Shown: piece by piece, positions 34,354 to 42,379 of the stretch
Position numbering within the stretch: position 1 is the first letter of the stretch
Layout: every line of letters starts with the position of its first letter
Assembly (NCBI GenBank): GCA_005792545.1
Contig: SXRM01000302.1
Coordinates: forward strand, 1-49,268
Direction of reading: 5' to 3'
DNA length: 49,268 bases
DNA from: Pseudomonadota bacterium
Lineage (GTDB): Bacteria > Myxococcota_A > UBA9042
Program-made: the position numbers and the translations under genes
The notes under the pieces: model-generated
Seen by the model: only the letters and a program-made list of their open reading frames with translations
The model's database searches: none
What the model was told of the DNA's origin: nothing

Positions 34354-35691
34354 CTAGCGCGGCGCGGTCTGCCGGGCCGAATTGACCGCCACGGTCTGGT
34401 CGCCGCCGAACGCCAGCTTGCGGGGCGTGGTCTCTCGCTTGCGCGGCGAGTCGACCACCACCGTCACGATCGGCCCATCCCAGTTGTTGGGCAGCACGTT
34501 GTGCCAGCCTTCGGGCAGCGCAGGCGTTGTCCACGCGAACACCCAGGCGGCGTCAGCCGGGCTCAAGTTGATGCAGCCATGTGACTTCTCGATGCCGAAC
34601 TGGTCGTGCCAGTAGGCGCCGTGCAGCGCTCGACCGCCGTCGTAGTGCATGACGTACGGCACTTCCTCGGCAAAGTAGTCGTCCCAGGGCTTGCCGCGCA
34701 TCGAGCTGTGGATGGTCTTGCCGTACAGCTCGAATTTGCCAGTCTTGGTGCGGGTAGATGCCCGACCGCTCTTGCCCGACGAAATCAGCGTCGCAAACAC
34801 CATTTGGTCGCCCTTGTAGGCCGCGAGAACCTGCTGACCAAGGTCCACGTGCATCCACTTGTCGGTAGCGACCACACCTTTGGGCCGCTGCACTGGTGAT
34901 GCGATGCGCACCATGCCCTTTGGCAGCCAACCGCCTTGGACCAGCACCTTGTCGCCGCGGATGCCCAACACAGGCAGGCGCTCATAGCGGGCAAACCACT
35001 GTACCGCCGCCGGGTCTTTGGGCGGCTTGTTGGCACCGGTAGGCCGCAGCGCCACTTTGCGGCGCACAAACGCCAGCGGGGCGGCCGGGTCCTTCTGGCC
35101 GGCAAATGTACTCGGCGTGAACAGCTTGATGTCAGCCTTGCGCATGTAGCCGCCATCTGGGCGTTGCAGCCAGCCCTGCTCGCCCAGGTAAGGGTCGGGC
35201 ACGAAAGCGAGGCGGAACTCGGCCTTCTCTTTGCGGATGACCTTTGCTTTGGCGTCCGGCCTGGCAAACACCGGCGTCGCGCCGCGCGGCGTCCGGCCGT
35301 AGAAGTAGGTCGCCTTGCTGCCGCTGTGGCGTGCATCGCCCTGCGGTTCGCCGGCACGCAACTGGCCCATCGGCACCGCCCCGCGCGGCTCGACCAGCGC
35401 CCACGGGTGCGCCGCGTCGCAGGCCGGGACACAACCCGTCACCGTGACCGTGTCGCCCAGCCGCAACAGCGCCAGCAGCTTGCTGGCGTGAGTCGGCCGC
35501 GCGCGGACGAAGCCGTAGTCGTTCTTGACCCAAGCCGCAAACGGCGGGGTTGGCCAGGGATTGGCGACCGGCTTGGCGGCGCGTGGTGCACCGAAGGCTT
35601 GCGGCGCGGCCAGCGCCAGCAGCGCCATCGCAGTCGCCGTCACAACCAGCGCGCGCACGGTCCAGGTTTTGGTTTTCGGGTCATCCTCCAT
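34354..35691 (-). CDS. exported L,D-transpeptidase (YkuD domain)
   Basis: 445 residues. The N-terminal signal or anchor is ALVVTATAMALLALAAPQAFG. A long region of SH3-like character follows (VRARPTHASKLLALLRLGDTVTVTG). The YkuD domain is at about 285-415, with LHGAYWHDQFGIEKSHGCIN giving the HG...SHGC catalytic signature. These enzymes make 3-3 peptidoglycan crosslinks or attach proteins to peptidoglycan. The ATG at 35691 has AGGAG upstream and begins just before the signal; the 24 codons upstream of it are not needed. It is convergent with the GH25 lysozyme, 6 bases apart, which pairs a wall-cutting and a wall-crosslinking enzyme. Confidence 0.9.
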   Translation of the reverse strand: MEDDPKTKTWTVRALVVTATAMALLALAAPQAFGAPRAAKPVANPWPTPPFAAWVKNDYGFVRARPTHASKLLALLRLGDTVTVTGCVPACDAAHPWALVEPRGAVPMGQLRAGEPQGDARHSGSKATYFYGRTPRGATPVFARPDAKAKVIRKEKAEFRLAFVPDPYLGEQGWLQRPDGGYMRKADIKLFTPSTFAGQKDPAAPLAFVRRKVALRPTGANKPPKDPAAVQWFARYERLPVLGIRGDKVLVQGGWLPKGMVRIASPVQRPKGVVATDKWMHVDLGQQVLAAYKGDQMVFATLISSGKSGRASTRTKTGKFELYGKTIHSSMRGKPWDDYFAEEVPYVMHYDGGRALHGAYWHDQFGIEKSHGCINLSPADAAWVFAWTTPALPEGWHNVLPNNWDGPIVTVVVDSPRKRETTPRKLAFGGDQTVAVNSARQTAPR

Positions 35692-36065
35692 TGCCGTCAG
35701 CTCCTGCGCGGGCCCGCCCGCGGACTTTTCAACGCGGGCCCTTGACAAAAACTTCGCCCGCAATTCCAGGCTAGGTCCAAGCGCAGGTTGTGCAAATTTT
35801 TAGTCTATGCCGCTGACACCGCGATCAGTAGACCGACCAGACGTGATGCCGAGCTCAGATTCGGAGTCAAGAGGCGGTTTCAAATAATCATTAGTTATTT
35901 TATAATGTTGAACGACAAGGTCAGGGTGACGCTGACATTTTGATCACGCTCGCCGCGTCGCCAAACCGCCGCGCACGTCGCCTGTGCTGGTCACGGCGGG
36001 CCGTTCCGCAGCGGCCGCGTTGCTGCTACACTCTGACCCCTCGACCCGGCCATGCAGGTGAACGG
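35692..36065. other. divergent intergenic region, AT-rich centre
   Basis: 374 bases between the divergent transpeptidase and MORN-repeat genes. Bases 35880-35910 are strikingly AT-rich against the genome and carry a perfect TATAAT on the plus strand and TATAAA-like words on the minus strand. The remainder shows no gene. Confidence 0.6.
35878..35906 (+). promoter_or_regulatory. possible promoter of the MORN-repeat gene
   Basis: TATAAT at 35901-35906 is a perfect -10. A weak -35, TTTCAA at 35878-35883, is spaced 17 bases. The start site would lie about 150 bases before the ATG at 36066. The same AT-rich stretch could serve the minus-strand transpeptidase gene instead. Confidence 0.4.
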
Positions 36066-36869
36066 ATGATCAAGACAATTCGACTGTTGACTGTGTTGTT
36101 GACGGTGTTGTTGACGGTGTGCGCGGGCCTGATTTGCGCGGCAGGCGATGTTCTGGCTGCCAAACCCAAAGCTGGCAAGGGCGTGCCCAAGGCCCCAGAC
36201 AAGCCGCAGGACCCAGATACGGCGACAGAAGACGCAGACGGCAAATGCGCGGAGGGCACGACACTGCACCGCACCAAGACCGAGCGCTACTGCTACCACG
36301 CCAACTACAACAAAGAAGGCAAGTGGGAGTTCTGGTACGCCTCTGGCCAGAAAAAGAGCGAAACCGCGTACAAGAACGGCAAGCGCCACGGCAAGCGCAG
36401 CGCCTGGTACGACGGCGGCCAGAAAAAGGAAGAGTGCACCTTCAAAGACGATGCCGAGGAAGGCCGCTGTGCGGGGTGGCACAAAGACGGCAAGAAATCC
36501 GAGGAGATTGACTACAAGGCGGGCAAGAAGCACGGCCTGTGGATCAACTACGACAGCGACGGCATCAAGAAAGAAGAGAGCAACTGGAAGGACGGCGGCC
36601 GCCACGGCCCGACCACCACTTTCTACCCAAGTGGCCAGAAGAAAGAGGAATTTGAGCACAAGGACGGCAAGCGCCAGGGCCTGCACACCCTGTGGTACGA
36701 GAGCGGCAAGAAGAAGATGGAAGAGCGCTACGAGTCCAACAAGATCGAGGGCCTGCACACCGAGTGGACGCCGACCGGCAAGTTCCAGAACGCGGCCTGC
36801 TTTCGCGACAACTCGGTCAAGTGGCGCACGGACGACGAGGCAGAGCTCAAGACCAAGAATTGCAATTGA
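36066..36869 (+). CDS. exported MORN-variant repeat protein
   Basis: 267 residues. The signal peptide contains three exact LLTV units. A Lys/Pro/Asp-rich spacer follows to about residue 60, then about seven repeats of some 23 residues of the toxin_YwqK/MORN-variant type (GKWEFWYASGQKKSETAYKN, GRHGPTTTFYPSGQKKEEFE). Such repeats form beta hairpins; their function in exported bacterial proteins is mostly unknown. The ATG at 36066 has AGGTGAACGG upstream. The frame is open further upstream to 35940, but the signal peptide fixes the start. Very rich in lysine. Monocistronic. Confidence 0.85.
   Translation: MIKTIRLLTVLLTVLLTVCAGLICAAGDVLAAKPKAGKGVPKAPDKPQDPDTATEDADGKCAEGTTLHRTKTERYCYHANYNKEGKWEFWYASGQKKSETAYKNGKRHGKRSAWYDGGQKKEECTFKDDAEEGRCAGWHKDGKKSEEIDYKAGKKHGLWINYDSDGIKKEESNWKDGGRHGPTTTFYPSGQKKEEFEHKDGKRQGLHTLWYESGKKKMEERYESNKIEGLHTEWTPTGKFQNAACFRDNSVKWRTDDEAELKTKNCN
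36084..36119 (+). repeat. 12-bp tandem repeat in a signal peptide
   Basis: Three 12-bp units, CTGTTGACTGTG, TTGTTGACGGTG and TTGTTGACGGTG, sit back to back in frame. Each encodes Leu-Leu-Thr-Val (residues 7-18). The last two are identical. Gain or loss of a unit would lengthen or shorten the hydrophobic core by four residues without a frameshift. Confidence 0.85.
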
Positions 36870-36896
36870 CGGGCTAGGCTCGGCGGTAACCGCGCG

Positions 36897-37727
36897 CTAT
36901 CGCTCGTGATCGCCTGCCGTGGGCGCATTCGGCCGCACAGGGAAGCGGCCGGCGAGTGCCTCCGCCACGATTTTCTTGAGCTCGTCGGAGAACGACGCCG
37001 TCAGCAGCCACCGCAGGTAGCTCGACTCGCTGCGCACGGCGCGCTCTAGCGTCACGCCCTTGATTCTGCCAAACGTGAACGTGGGGGCGCCGTCCTGCCA
37101 CATCAGCTTGCCGTCCGGGTCAAGTGCGCCCGGAATGTGCGGGTGCTGCTCGTCGTGGATGGCCTGCACGGAGTCGGGCAGGTCGTCGTAACGCTGCAGC
37201 TGGGCCAGCAGCACATCGACCGTCGCCAGGACATCGGCCTGCGCGCTATGTGCGTCCTGCAGGTCGCGGCCACAGTAGAAGCGCAGCGCAGCCGTTAAAT
37301 CGCGGCGCTCGCGGGTGGCAAACACCGTGTAGGCATCGATGATGCGCGTCCCGTTTTCGGGAAACGACTTGCCGCAGCGTGCGAATTCCTGTCGGAGCAG
37401 CTTCAAGTCAAAGCGCTCAATGTTGTAGCCGCCCAGATCGCAGCCGTGCAGCCGGCTGAACAGCCCCTCGGCCAGGTCTGCAAAGCGCGGACAATCCGCG
37501 ACGTCGGCATCGCCGATGCCGTGCACGGCGGTCGCTTCGGCCGGGATCGGCACGCCCGGGTTGATGCGCTGGGTCCAGATCGACCGCTGGCCGTCGGGCA
37601 TCAGCGCCACCGTGCAGACCTCGACAATGCGGTCTTTGTCCGTGTCCAGACCTGTGGTCTCCAAGTCAAAGAACACCAGCGGCCGATCGAGCTTGAGTTC
37701 GCGCACGGCGTCTCCGAGCGGCGCCAC
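36897..37727 (-). CDS. DEDDh 3'-5' exonuclease (DnaQ/RNase T superfamily)
   Basis: 276 residues. The exonuclease domain is at 15-175 with all five acidic/His residues: Asp21 and Glu23 in FFDLETTGLD, Asp107 in YNIERFDLKLL, and His160 and Asp165 in AHSAQADVLAT. The C-terminal 90 residues (FTFGRIKGVTLE, SYLRWLL) match the small DUF3820-like module often joined to such exonucleases. It could be a stand-alone proofreading or repair exonuclease or an RNase; no polymerase gene is nearby. The start is GTG at 37727; a second GTG seven codons later is possible. Confidence 0.9.
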   Translation of the reverse strand: MAPLGDAVRELKLDRPLVFFDLETTGLDTDKDRIVEVCTVALMPDGQRSIWTQRINPGVPIPAEATAVHGIGDADVADCPRFADLAEGLFSRLHGCDLGGYNIERFDLKLLRQEFARCGKSFPENGTRIIDAYTVFATRERRDLTAALRFYCGRDLQDAHSAQADVLATVDVLLAQLQRYDDLPDSVQAIHDEQHPHIPGALDPDGKLMWQDGAPTFTFGRIKGVTLERAVRSESSYLRWLLTASFSDELKKIVAEALAGRFPVRPNAPTAGDHER

Positions 37728-37754
37728 AGGCAGACTGGACGCGGCGCAGCGATG

Positions 37755-38495
37755 CTAGCCCTTCGTCGACTCGCCGACAAACTGGTCGTCTTTGTCGCGG
37801 AAAAGGTAGTTGAAGCTGGTCAGCGACCCGTAGCAGCCGGTGATGTACTGCCCGATTTGGGCCTTTTCCATGTCGGAAAGGCTGCTTGCGTTGACCTTCT
37901 GCTCCAGCACGCGCAGCTTGTCGCGGATGCTGACGACCTTGCGGAACAGCACGTCCACGTCCATTTCTTTGCTCTGCAAGTCCGGGTTGGACGGCACCAC
38001 CATCAATTTTCCGCCCTTGTAGCGCTGGTGCATCGGAGTCACTGACTGGCCCATTGCGCGATCCAGCGCATCGTCCAGTACATCGGTCAGCGCGGCGCGC
38101 AGCTCGCGACGGGTCATCGTCCCCGCGTCATCGCCGAGGTCGACCGGCTGCGAGTCGAATGCGGCTTTGCTGCTGTCGTCGTCTTCAAGGCGCACCATGC
38201 GCAGGCGTTCGGTCTGGTGGCGCGACGAGACCTGGGCGGCGCGAGTGGCCTCGATGCGGCGGGCTGCCTCGCGCTGGCGCGGCGACAAGTCGGCGTCTTC
38301 CGGAATTGGCGATCCCGGCACCACTCGGTCGCGGCGCACATGGTACTCGGGGCAGCCGAACTCGTGCGCCTGCACGGTCGGGTTGTTGGGCCGGCCATTG
38401 CAGTCGCCCTGTGTGCGACCGTTGCGATCCGTGTGGGTGGGCGTGAAGTAGCGGCATGACCCGCAGCGATTGTAGGGCTCAAGCAGATCGGTCAT
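37755..38495 (-). CDS. conserved-looking protein with N-terminal four-cysteine motif
   Basis: 246 residues with no signal peptide. Cys11 and Cys14 (CGSCRYF), Cys32 (GDCNGRP) and Cys48 (FGCPEY) could bind zinc or a cluster. The middle is charged and probably flexible (VRLEDDDSSKAAFDS). The C-terminal half is helical, with VVSIRDKLRVLEQKVN and a conserved-looking end FNYLFRDKDDQF. I do not recognise a family by name. It starts 29 bases after the end of the preceding minus-strand gene (38525), so the run 41390-37755 may be one transcript. Confidence 0.7.
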   Translation of the reverse strand: MTDLLEPYNRCGSCRYFTPTHTDRNGRTQGDCNGRPNNPTVQAHEFGCPEYHVRRDRVVPGSPIPEDADLSPRQREAARRIEATRAAQVSSRHQTERLRMVRLEDDDSSKAAFDSQPVDLGDDAGTMTRRELRAALTDVLDDALDRAMGQSVTPMHQRYKGGKLMVVPSNPDLQSKEMDVDVLFRKVVSIRDKLRVLEQKVNASSLSDMEKAQIGQYITGCYGSLTSFNYLFRDKDDQFVGESTKG

Positions 38496-38524
38496 CGGGA
38501 TTCCTTGGCGGGCAGTCGCCCAGG

Positions 38525-40267
38525 CTACGGCGGGCTGAGCGCCGGCTGGGCTGGGCCACCGGCTGGACGCGGCGCACTGCCGACTGCGCTATAGCCCGCG
38601 ATCGGGTCGCGGTGCAGGTACACATTCTTGAAGCGCGCCCGGGCCTTGTACAGGTACAGGCCGAACAGCGAATAGCGGTCGCGATCGGTGCGCGCGCGAA
38701 GCACCTCGCGGCCATCGACCGTGAGCGTAAGTACCCGATCGGCCACTGCAACCTGCACCGACACCCACTCGCCAGGCGGGATCTCCGCATAGGCTTGGAT
38801 GACGGGCTCGATTTGGCTGGCCGACCACGCTCTCCGCAACATCGCGACATCACGCGAGAATTCGATGAGGTAGTAGTACGGGTACTCGCCGTGGAAGTTG
38901 TTGCCGAGGATGAGCCCGGCGGTACCGCGCTGCAGGTTGAGGTCGACGGTGTAGCGCAGGCTCTGCGCTGGCACTTCGTTCTTGATGAGGTAGTTGTAGT
39001 TACGGTCGCCCGTGCCAGCGATTTCGCCGTCTTTGGCACGCCACTGGCCGCCCTCGTGGATGGTCCAGTCGTCGACGGTGTCGCCCGAAAACAGCGCAAC
39101 GCGGCCCGACCGGGGCTCTGCGAGCTGCAGCAGGTAGGCCCGCCACGCCTCGTCGAGCTTGTGCAGGTCGTCGCCAAACGAGCTCTTGAAGGCAACCTGG
39201 CCGTCTTCCCCCTGCTTGATGCGGCGAAAAAACTGAGCGATTTTAGGACGATTGACGGGGTTGGACAGCAAGAACTGCAAGAGACCCCAAGCCTCGGCGT
39301 AGTAGATGTTCATCGACGCGCCGCTAAAGCGCTCAGCTGGCGCCTTGATGAGCGCGGGCAGTTCGATGAACATGCTCGACGCCAGCGCATTGGCCAGGTA
39401 GGCAAGCTTGCCCTTGTTGAGCGCGGGCACCTGTACCTTGCCGCCGTGCAACTCAAACGACCCCAGATACTCGGCAATGCCTTCGTCAAACCACACCGGC
39501 CAATGCTTGCGGGTGTAGCGCGTGAAGTTGTGGTCCGCGAACTGCTCGCCCATCATCGCGTGCACAAGTTCGTGGAAATACAGCTGCATCGAGTTGTTGT
39601 AGCGGTACGTCACGACGGTCCGCATGCCGCCGTCGTAAAAGCCGCCGTTGTTGACAAGGCCTGGCGCGTGCTCGCGGGCGTATTCCTGGTAGCGTTCTTG
39701 TGACTCGAACACGTAGATCTGTACCGGCTTGGGCGTCGCCTGTACGTCCAAAATCCGCGCCATTTCCGCGTGCGCCTGGGCAAGGAACGAATCCAGGCGG
39801 TCCATCAGCTCCGTCGCGTACTCGGCGCGGGTGTCGGTCCACAGCACCGCGGTCTTGCCGTCGTAGCGGCGCAGGGGCGCGCGGGAGACCGGGCCGGAAG
39901 CTTCAAACGGGGCAGGCGTACCTGTGCCAGCCGGAAAGGCGCTTTCGCCATCGCGGTCCCGGCCTTCGGCGCCGGGCAACAGGTTCGTGCGTGGCGCTTG
40001 GCTGCTGGCGTCACGGTCAGCGCAACTGCCCGCAGTGCGGTCTGGCAACTCAATGCGCTGCTCGAGCGCAGGCGATCGCGGTGCCGCCGATGCCGCAACA
40101 GTTCCTTTGGTTTCTGTTGGAGCGCGCCGCGTCCAAGCCGTGCCGGCCGCCAGCGCTGCCGCGCACAAGCCGATGAGCGCAAAGGCGATGAGCACGTCGA
40201 CCAGCGAAAAACCCGCGCGGCGCGCAGGGGCGTTGGGTTGTCGCGGGTGCAGCAAACGGGCCGTCAA
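38525..40267 (-). CDS. gluzincin metalloprotease with type IV prepilin-like leader and a C-terminal beta-sandwich domain
   Basis: 580 residues starting at TTG (40267), chosen because GGAGA lies six bases upstream. It gives an 18-residue basic leader before AG-FSLVDVLIAFALIGL: Gly19 at -1, Phe20 at +1, and Asp24 at +5 (usually Glu), followed by a 21-residue hydrophobic helix, the pattern cut by prepilin peptidase. After a linker, the peptidase region at about 135-390 has HELVH (His232, Glu233, His236) and WFDEGIAEY (Glu262), as in DUF1570/peptidase MA-like proteins. Residues about 395-560 (GQWRAKDGEIAGTGDRNYNY, GTAGLILGNNFHGEYPYYYL) look like the DUF1080/LamG-type sandwich. No other pilus gene is in the window. 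Confidence 0.8.
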   Translation of the reverse strand: MTARLLHPRQPNAPARRAGFSLVDVLIAFALIGLCAAALAAGTAWTRRAPTETKGTVAASAAPRSPALEQRIELPDRTAGSCADRDASSQAPRTNLLPGAEGRDRDGESAFPAGTGTPAPFEASGPVSRAPLRRYDGKTAVLWTDTRAEYATELMDRLDSFLAQAHAEMARILDVQATPKPVQIYVFESQERYQEYAREHAPGLVNNGGFYDGGMRTVVTYRYNNSMQLYFHELVHAMMGEQFADHNFTRYTRKHWPVWFDEGIAEYLGSFELHGGKVQVPALNKGKLAYLANALASSMFIELPALIKAPAERFSGASMNIYYAEAWGLLQFLLSNPVNRPKIAQFFRRIKQGEDGQVAFKSSFGDDLHKLDEAWRAYLLQLAEPRSGRVALFSGDTVDDWTIHEGGQWRAKDGEIAGTGDRNYNYLIKNEVPAQSLRYTVDLNLQRGTAGLILGNNFHGEYPYYYLIEFSRDVAMLRRAWSASQIEPVIQAYAEIPPGEWVSVQVAVADRVLTLTVDGREVLRARTDRDRYSLFGLYLYKARARFKNVYLHRDPIAGYSAVGSAPRPAGGPAQPALSPP

Positions 40268-40334
40268 ATCGTCTCCGCGGGCGCGGCGGGCCAGAAAAAG
40301 CAGTCTAGGTGGCCGTGCCGGTGGGGTCAAACCG

Positions 40335-41390
40335 CTACGGCGTCGCCTGTGCGGCCGGCGCCTTTTTGCGTGCCGCCAGCTTACGCGGCGGTGGCGGCGG
40401 CTTGGGCTCGCTGGGTGGCGACACCACGGTGTAGTACTGGCCGGGCTGTGGCCACTTGAAATGCACCATGGCCCTAAAATCCTTGACGTAACTCTGACTG
40501 ACCCAGGCGACAAAACTGCGCAACGGCATCAGGTGGTATACGTAGTCGAAGTTGAAATTCCACGCGCCAATCGTGCGCATCAGGCGCCCCTGGTCGTCGA
40601 TGGGCAAACTCTGCATGTTCTTGCGAAACTGCGGCGTGTATTGCCAATAGCCTTCGGCGTTGGACAGATACAGCGCGCGAACGGTGTAGCCCATGGCGCG
40701 CGTGGCAGCGCCGATGCGGGCGATCGCGCCGTCGTTGAGCAGGTCCGCACGCAACGGCTGGATGCGACCCGCAAGCCCCATGTCGCGGACCCACGTGTAG
40801 GTCGCGTCGTCGGTCAGAAAGCACGGCACTTTGGCCTTGGCAAACGTGCGCTGGACGCGCAGCAGCCGATGCTCGACGCGGCTGGCGGCCATCGCAAACA
40901 GGCGACCATGTTCCTTGGCGTCTGGCCGCGACGCCAGGGCCTCGGTGATGAGCTTGCGCGATGTGGCGCGGTTGTCTTTGCGCCAGCGCGCGACAAACTC
41001 GCCACGCGTTGCCGAGCCGGCAAACAGCGCCTGGTAGATGCGCTGAAGCATCACGACGTCGTTGTCGTAGTCGATGAGCCAGGCAATCTCCGGGCGCGCC
41101 ATCCCCATTAGCAGGTATGCCTGGTCGCTGCCGACCCCGATATAGGCGCCGCCAACGGCGGTCAGGTGTGCGGCGTACAGCTCCAGGTGCCACTCGTTGC
41201 TGGTCCAGTAGTGCTTGCCGTGCAGACCCTTGGTGATGCCAAGTAGTTCCTTTGGCGCAGGATCCTCGGCGACGGCCTGCATCTGCGACCGCTTGTCAGC
41301 CGGCAGTGGCGCCACCTCGGCCCACGCCGACGCGCTCGCGATAAGCGCTACTGCCGCCAGCGCCCGCAATGACCAACCCAACCTGCCCAT
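40335..41390 (-). CDS. exported conserved protein, resembles the LIC_10091 family
   Basis: 351 residues with a signal peptide (ALAAVALIASASAWA) and a start ATG at 41390. The mature part includes HYWTSNEWHLELY, VGGAYIGVGSDQAYLLM, ARPEIAWLIDYDNDVVMLQ and AMGYTVRALYLSNAEGYWQY. From memory this pattern recalls the LIC_10091-type family, with a methyltransferase-like fold (IAWLIDYD as the SAM-loop strand), but I could not verify it. The C-terminus is Pro/Lys-rich. An upstream open frame is shadow. It is 67 bases upstream of the prepilin-like protease on the same strand. Confidence 0.65.
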   Translation of the reverse strand: MGRLGWSLRALAAVALIASASAWAEVAPLPADKRSQMQAVAEDPAPKELLGITKGLHGKHYWTSNEWHLELYAAHLTAVGGAYIGVGSDQAYLLMGMARPEIAWLIDYDNDVVMLQRIYQALFAGSATRGEFVARWRKDNRATSRKLITEALASRPDAKEHGRLFAMAASRVEHRLLRVQRTFAKAKVPCFLTDDATYTWVRDMGLAGRIQPLRADLLNDGAIARIGAATRAMGYTVRALYLSNAEGYWQYTPQFRKNMQSLPIDDQGRLMRTIGAWNFNFDYVYHLMPLRSFVAWVSQSYVKDFRAMVHFKWPQPGQYYTVVSPPSEPKPPPPPRKLAARKKAPAAQATP

Positions 41391-41620
41391 GCCACCGCCG
41401 TGTGAAGAATTGCCGAGACGCATGCAAGCGCCGCGCGGGGGCAGGCTATCAGCGGGTGGCAGACCGATCCATTTTTTCCAAGGCGGGAACACGCAGCCTG
41501 GCAGCACGAGCGGCCTGGGCCGGAGCGTGCTCGTGTCCCGGTTTGCGCCCTCGTGGCTTGCCGGCAGCGCAGTTTCTGGTATTGAACGGCCCTGGCCCGC
41601 GCTCGGGCTGGGAGCTGGCA

Positions 41621-42268
41621 ATGGCGAATCGGGCTTGGAGCTGGGGTGCCAGTGCGGCAATTGGGGTTGCGTTGTGCGCGGCTGGCTGCGGTGAGGCGGC
41701 CGCTCCCGCCGCTGGCAGCGCGGACGCCACCGCAGCGGATACGGTTGCGGCCGCTGACAGCGCAGCCACGGCAGACGGCGCAAATGCCTGCCCAATAGCG
41801 GCGACCGTCGTCGGTAGCACACCGATCGCCATCAACGAGGTGCAGGGCAAGGGCGACGACTGGATCGAGCTGCTCAACACCGGCGACCAGTCCGTGAGTC
41901 TGGGCGGCATTCACCTGGCCGACATGGGTGCCAACGGCTGCCCCAAGATGGAGGAAGCGCTGCTGTTTCCGACCTCGGCCAGCCTCGCGCCGGGCGGGCG
42001 CCTGCTGGTCGTGGGCAAAAAGGCGCCCAAGGCCGGCGAACAGACCGACTGCCTACCCGGGGCCAGTGGACCGTGCTGGCACATGGCCTTCAAGGTGAGC
42101 GCGACCTCGGGTGACGCCATCTTCTTGATTTCGGGTGGAAAGGTAGTGGCTGCAGCCGCGGTGCCGCCCAATGCCCTGACTGAAACCGCGTCGTGGGGCC
42201 GCCTGCCCGACGGCACCGGCGCTTACACCAACATCGTGCCAACGCCGGGGACGGCAAACAAGAAGTAG
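41621..42268 (+). CDS. lipoprotein with lamin-tail domain
   Basis: 215 residues. The signal peptide has lipobox LCAAGC (Cys23), followed by an Ala/Asp/Thr-rich linker to about 62. The lamin tail domain (LTD) spans about 70-215: PIAINEVQGKGDDWIELLN, VSLGGIHLADMG, LAPGGRLLVVG, and the terminal SWGRLPDGTGAYTNIVPTPG, a hallmark of bacterial LTDs. LTDs are Ig-like beta sandwiches thought to bind ligands or the envelope. The ATG at 41621 has GGGAG upstream. It is divergent from the gene at 41390 and 111 bases before the mevalonate operon. Confidence 0.85.
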   Translation: MANRAWSWGASAAIGVALCAAGCGEAAAPAAGSADATAADTVAAADSAATADGANACPIAATVVGSTPIAINEVQGKGDDWIELLNTGDQSVSLGGIHLADMGANGCPKMEEALLFPTSASLAPGGRLLVVGKKAPKAGEQTDCLPGASGPCWHMAFKVSATSGDAIFLISGGKVVAAAAVPPNALTETASWGRLPDGTGAYTNIVPTPGTANKK

Positions 42269-42379
42269 CCGCCGCTCAGCTCAGAGAATTGGAACTCGTC
42301 GCCGCCCAGGCCGTTGCCAAACCCTCTGCCGTGCGCGATCCTGCGCGCGCCGCCGTCCCGCGCGGCCAGTGCCGCGCCG

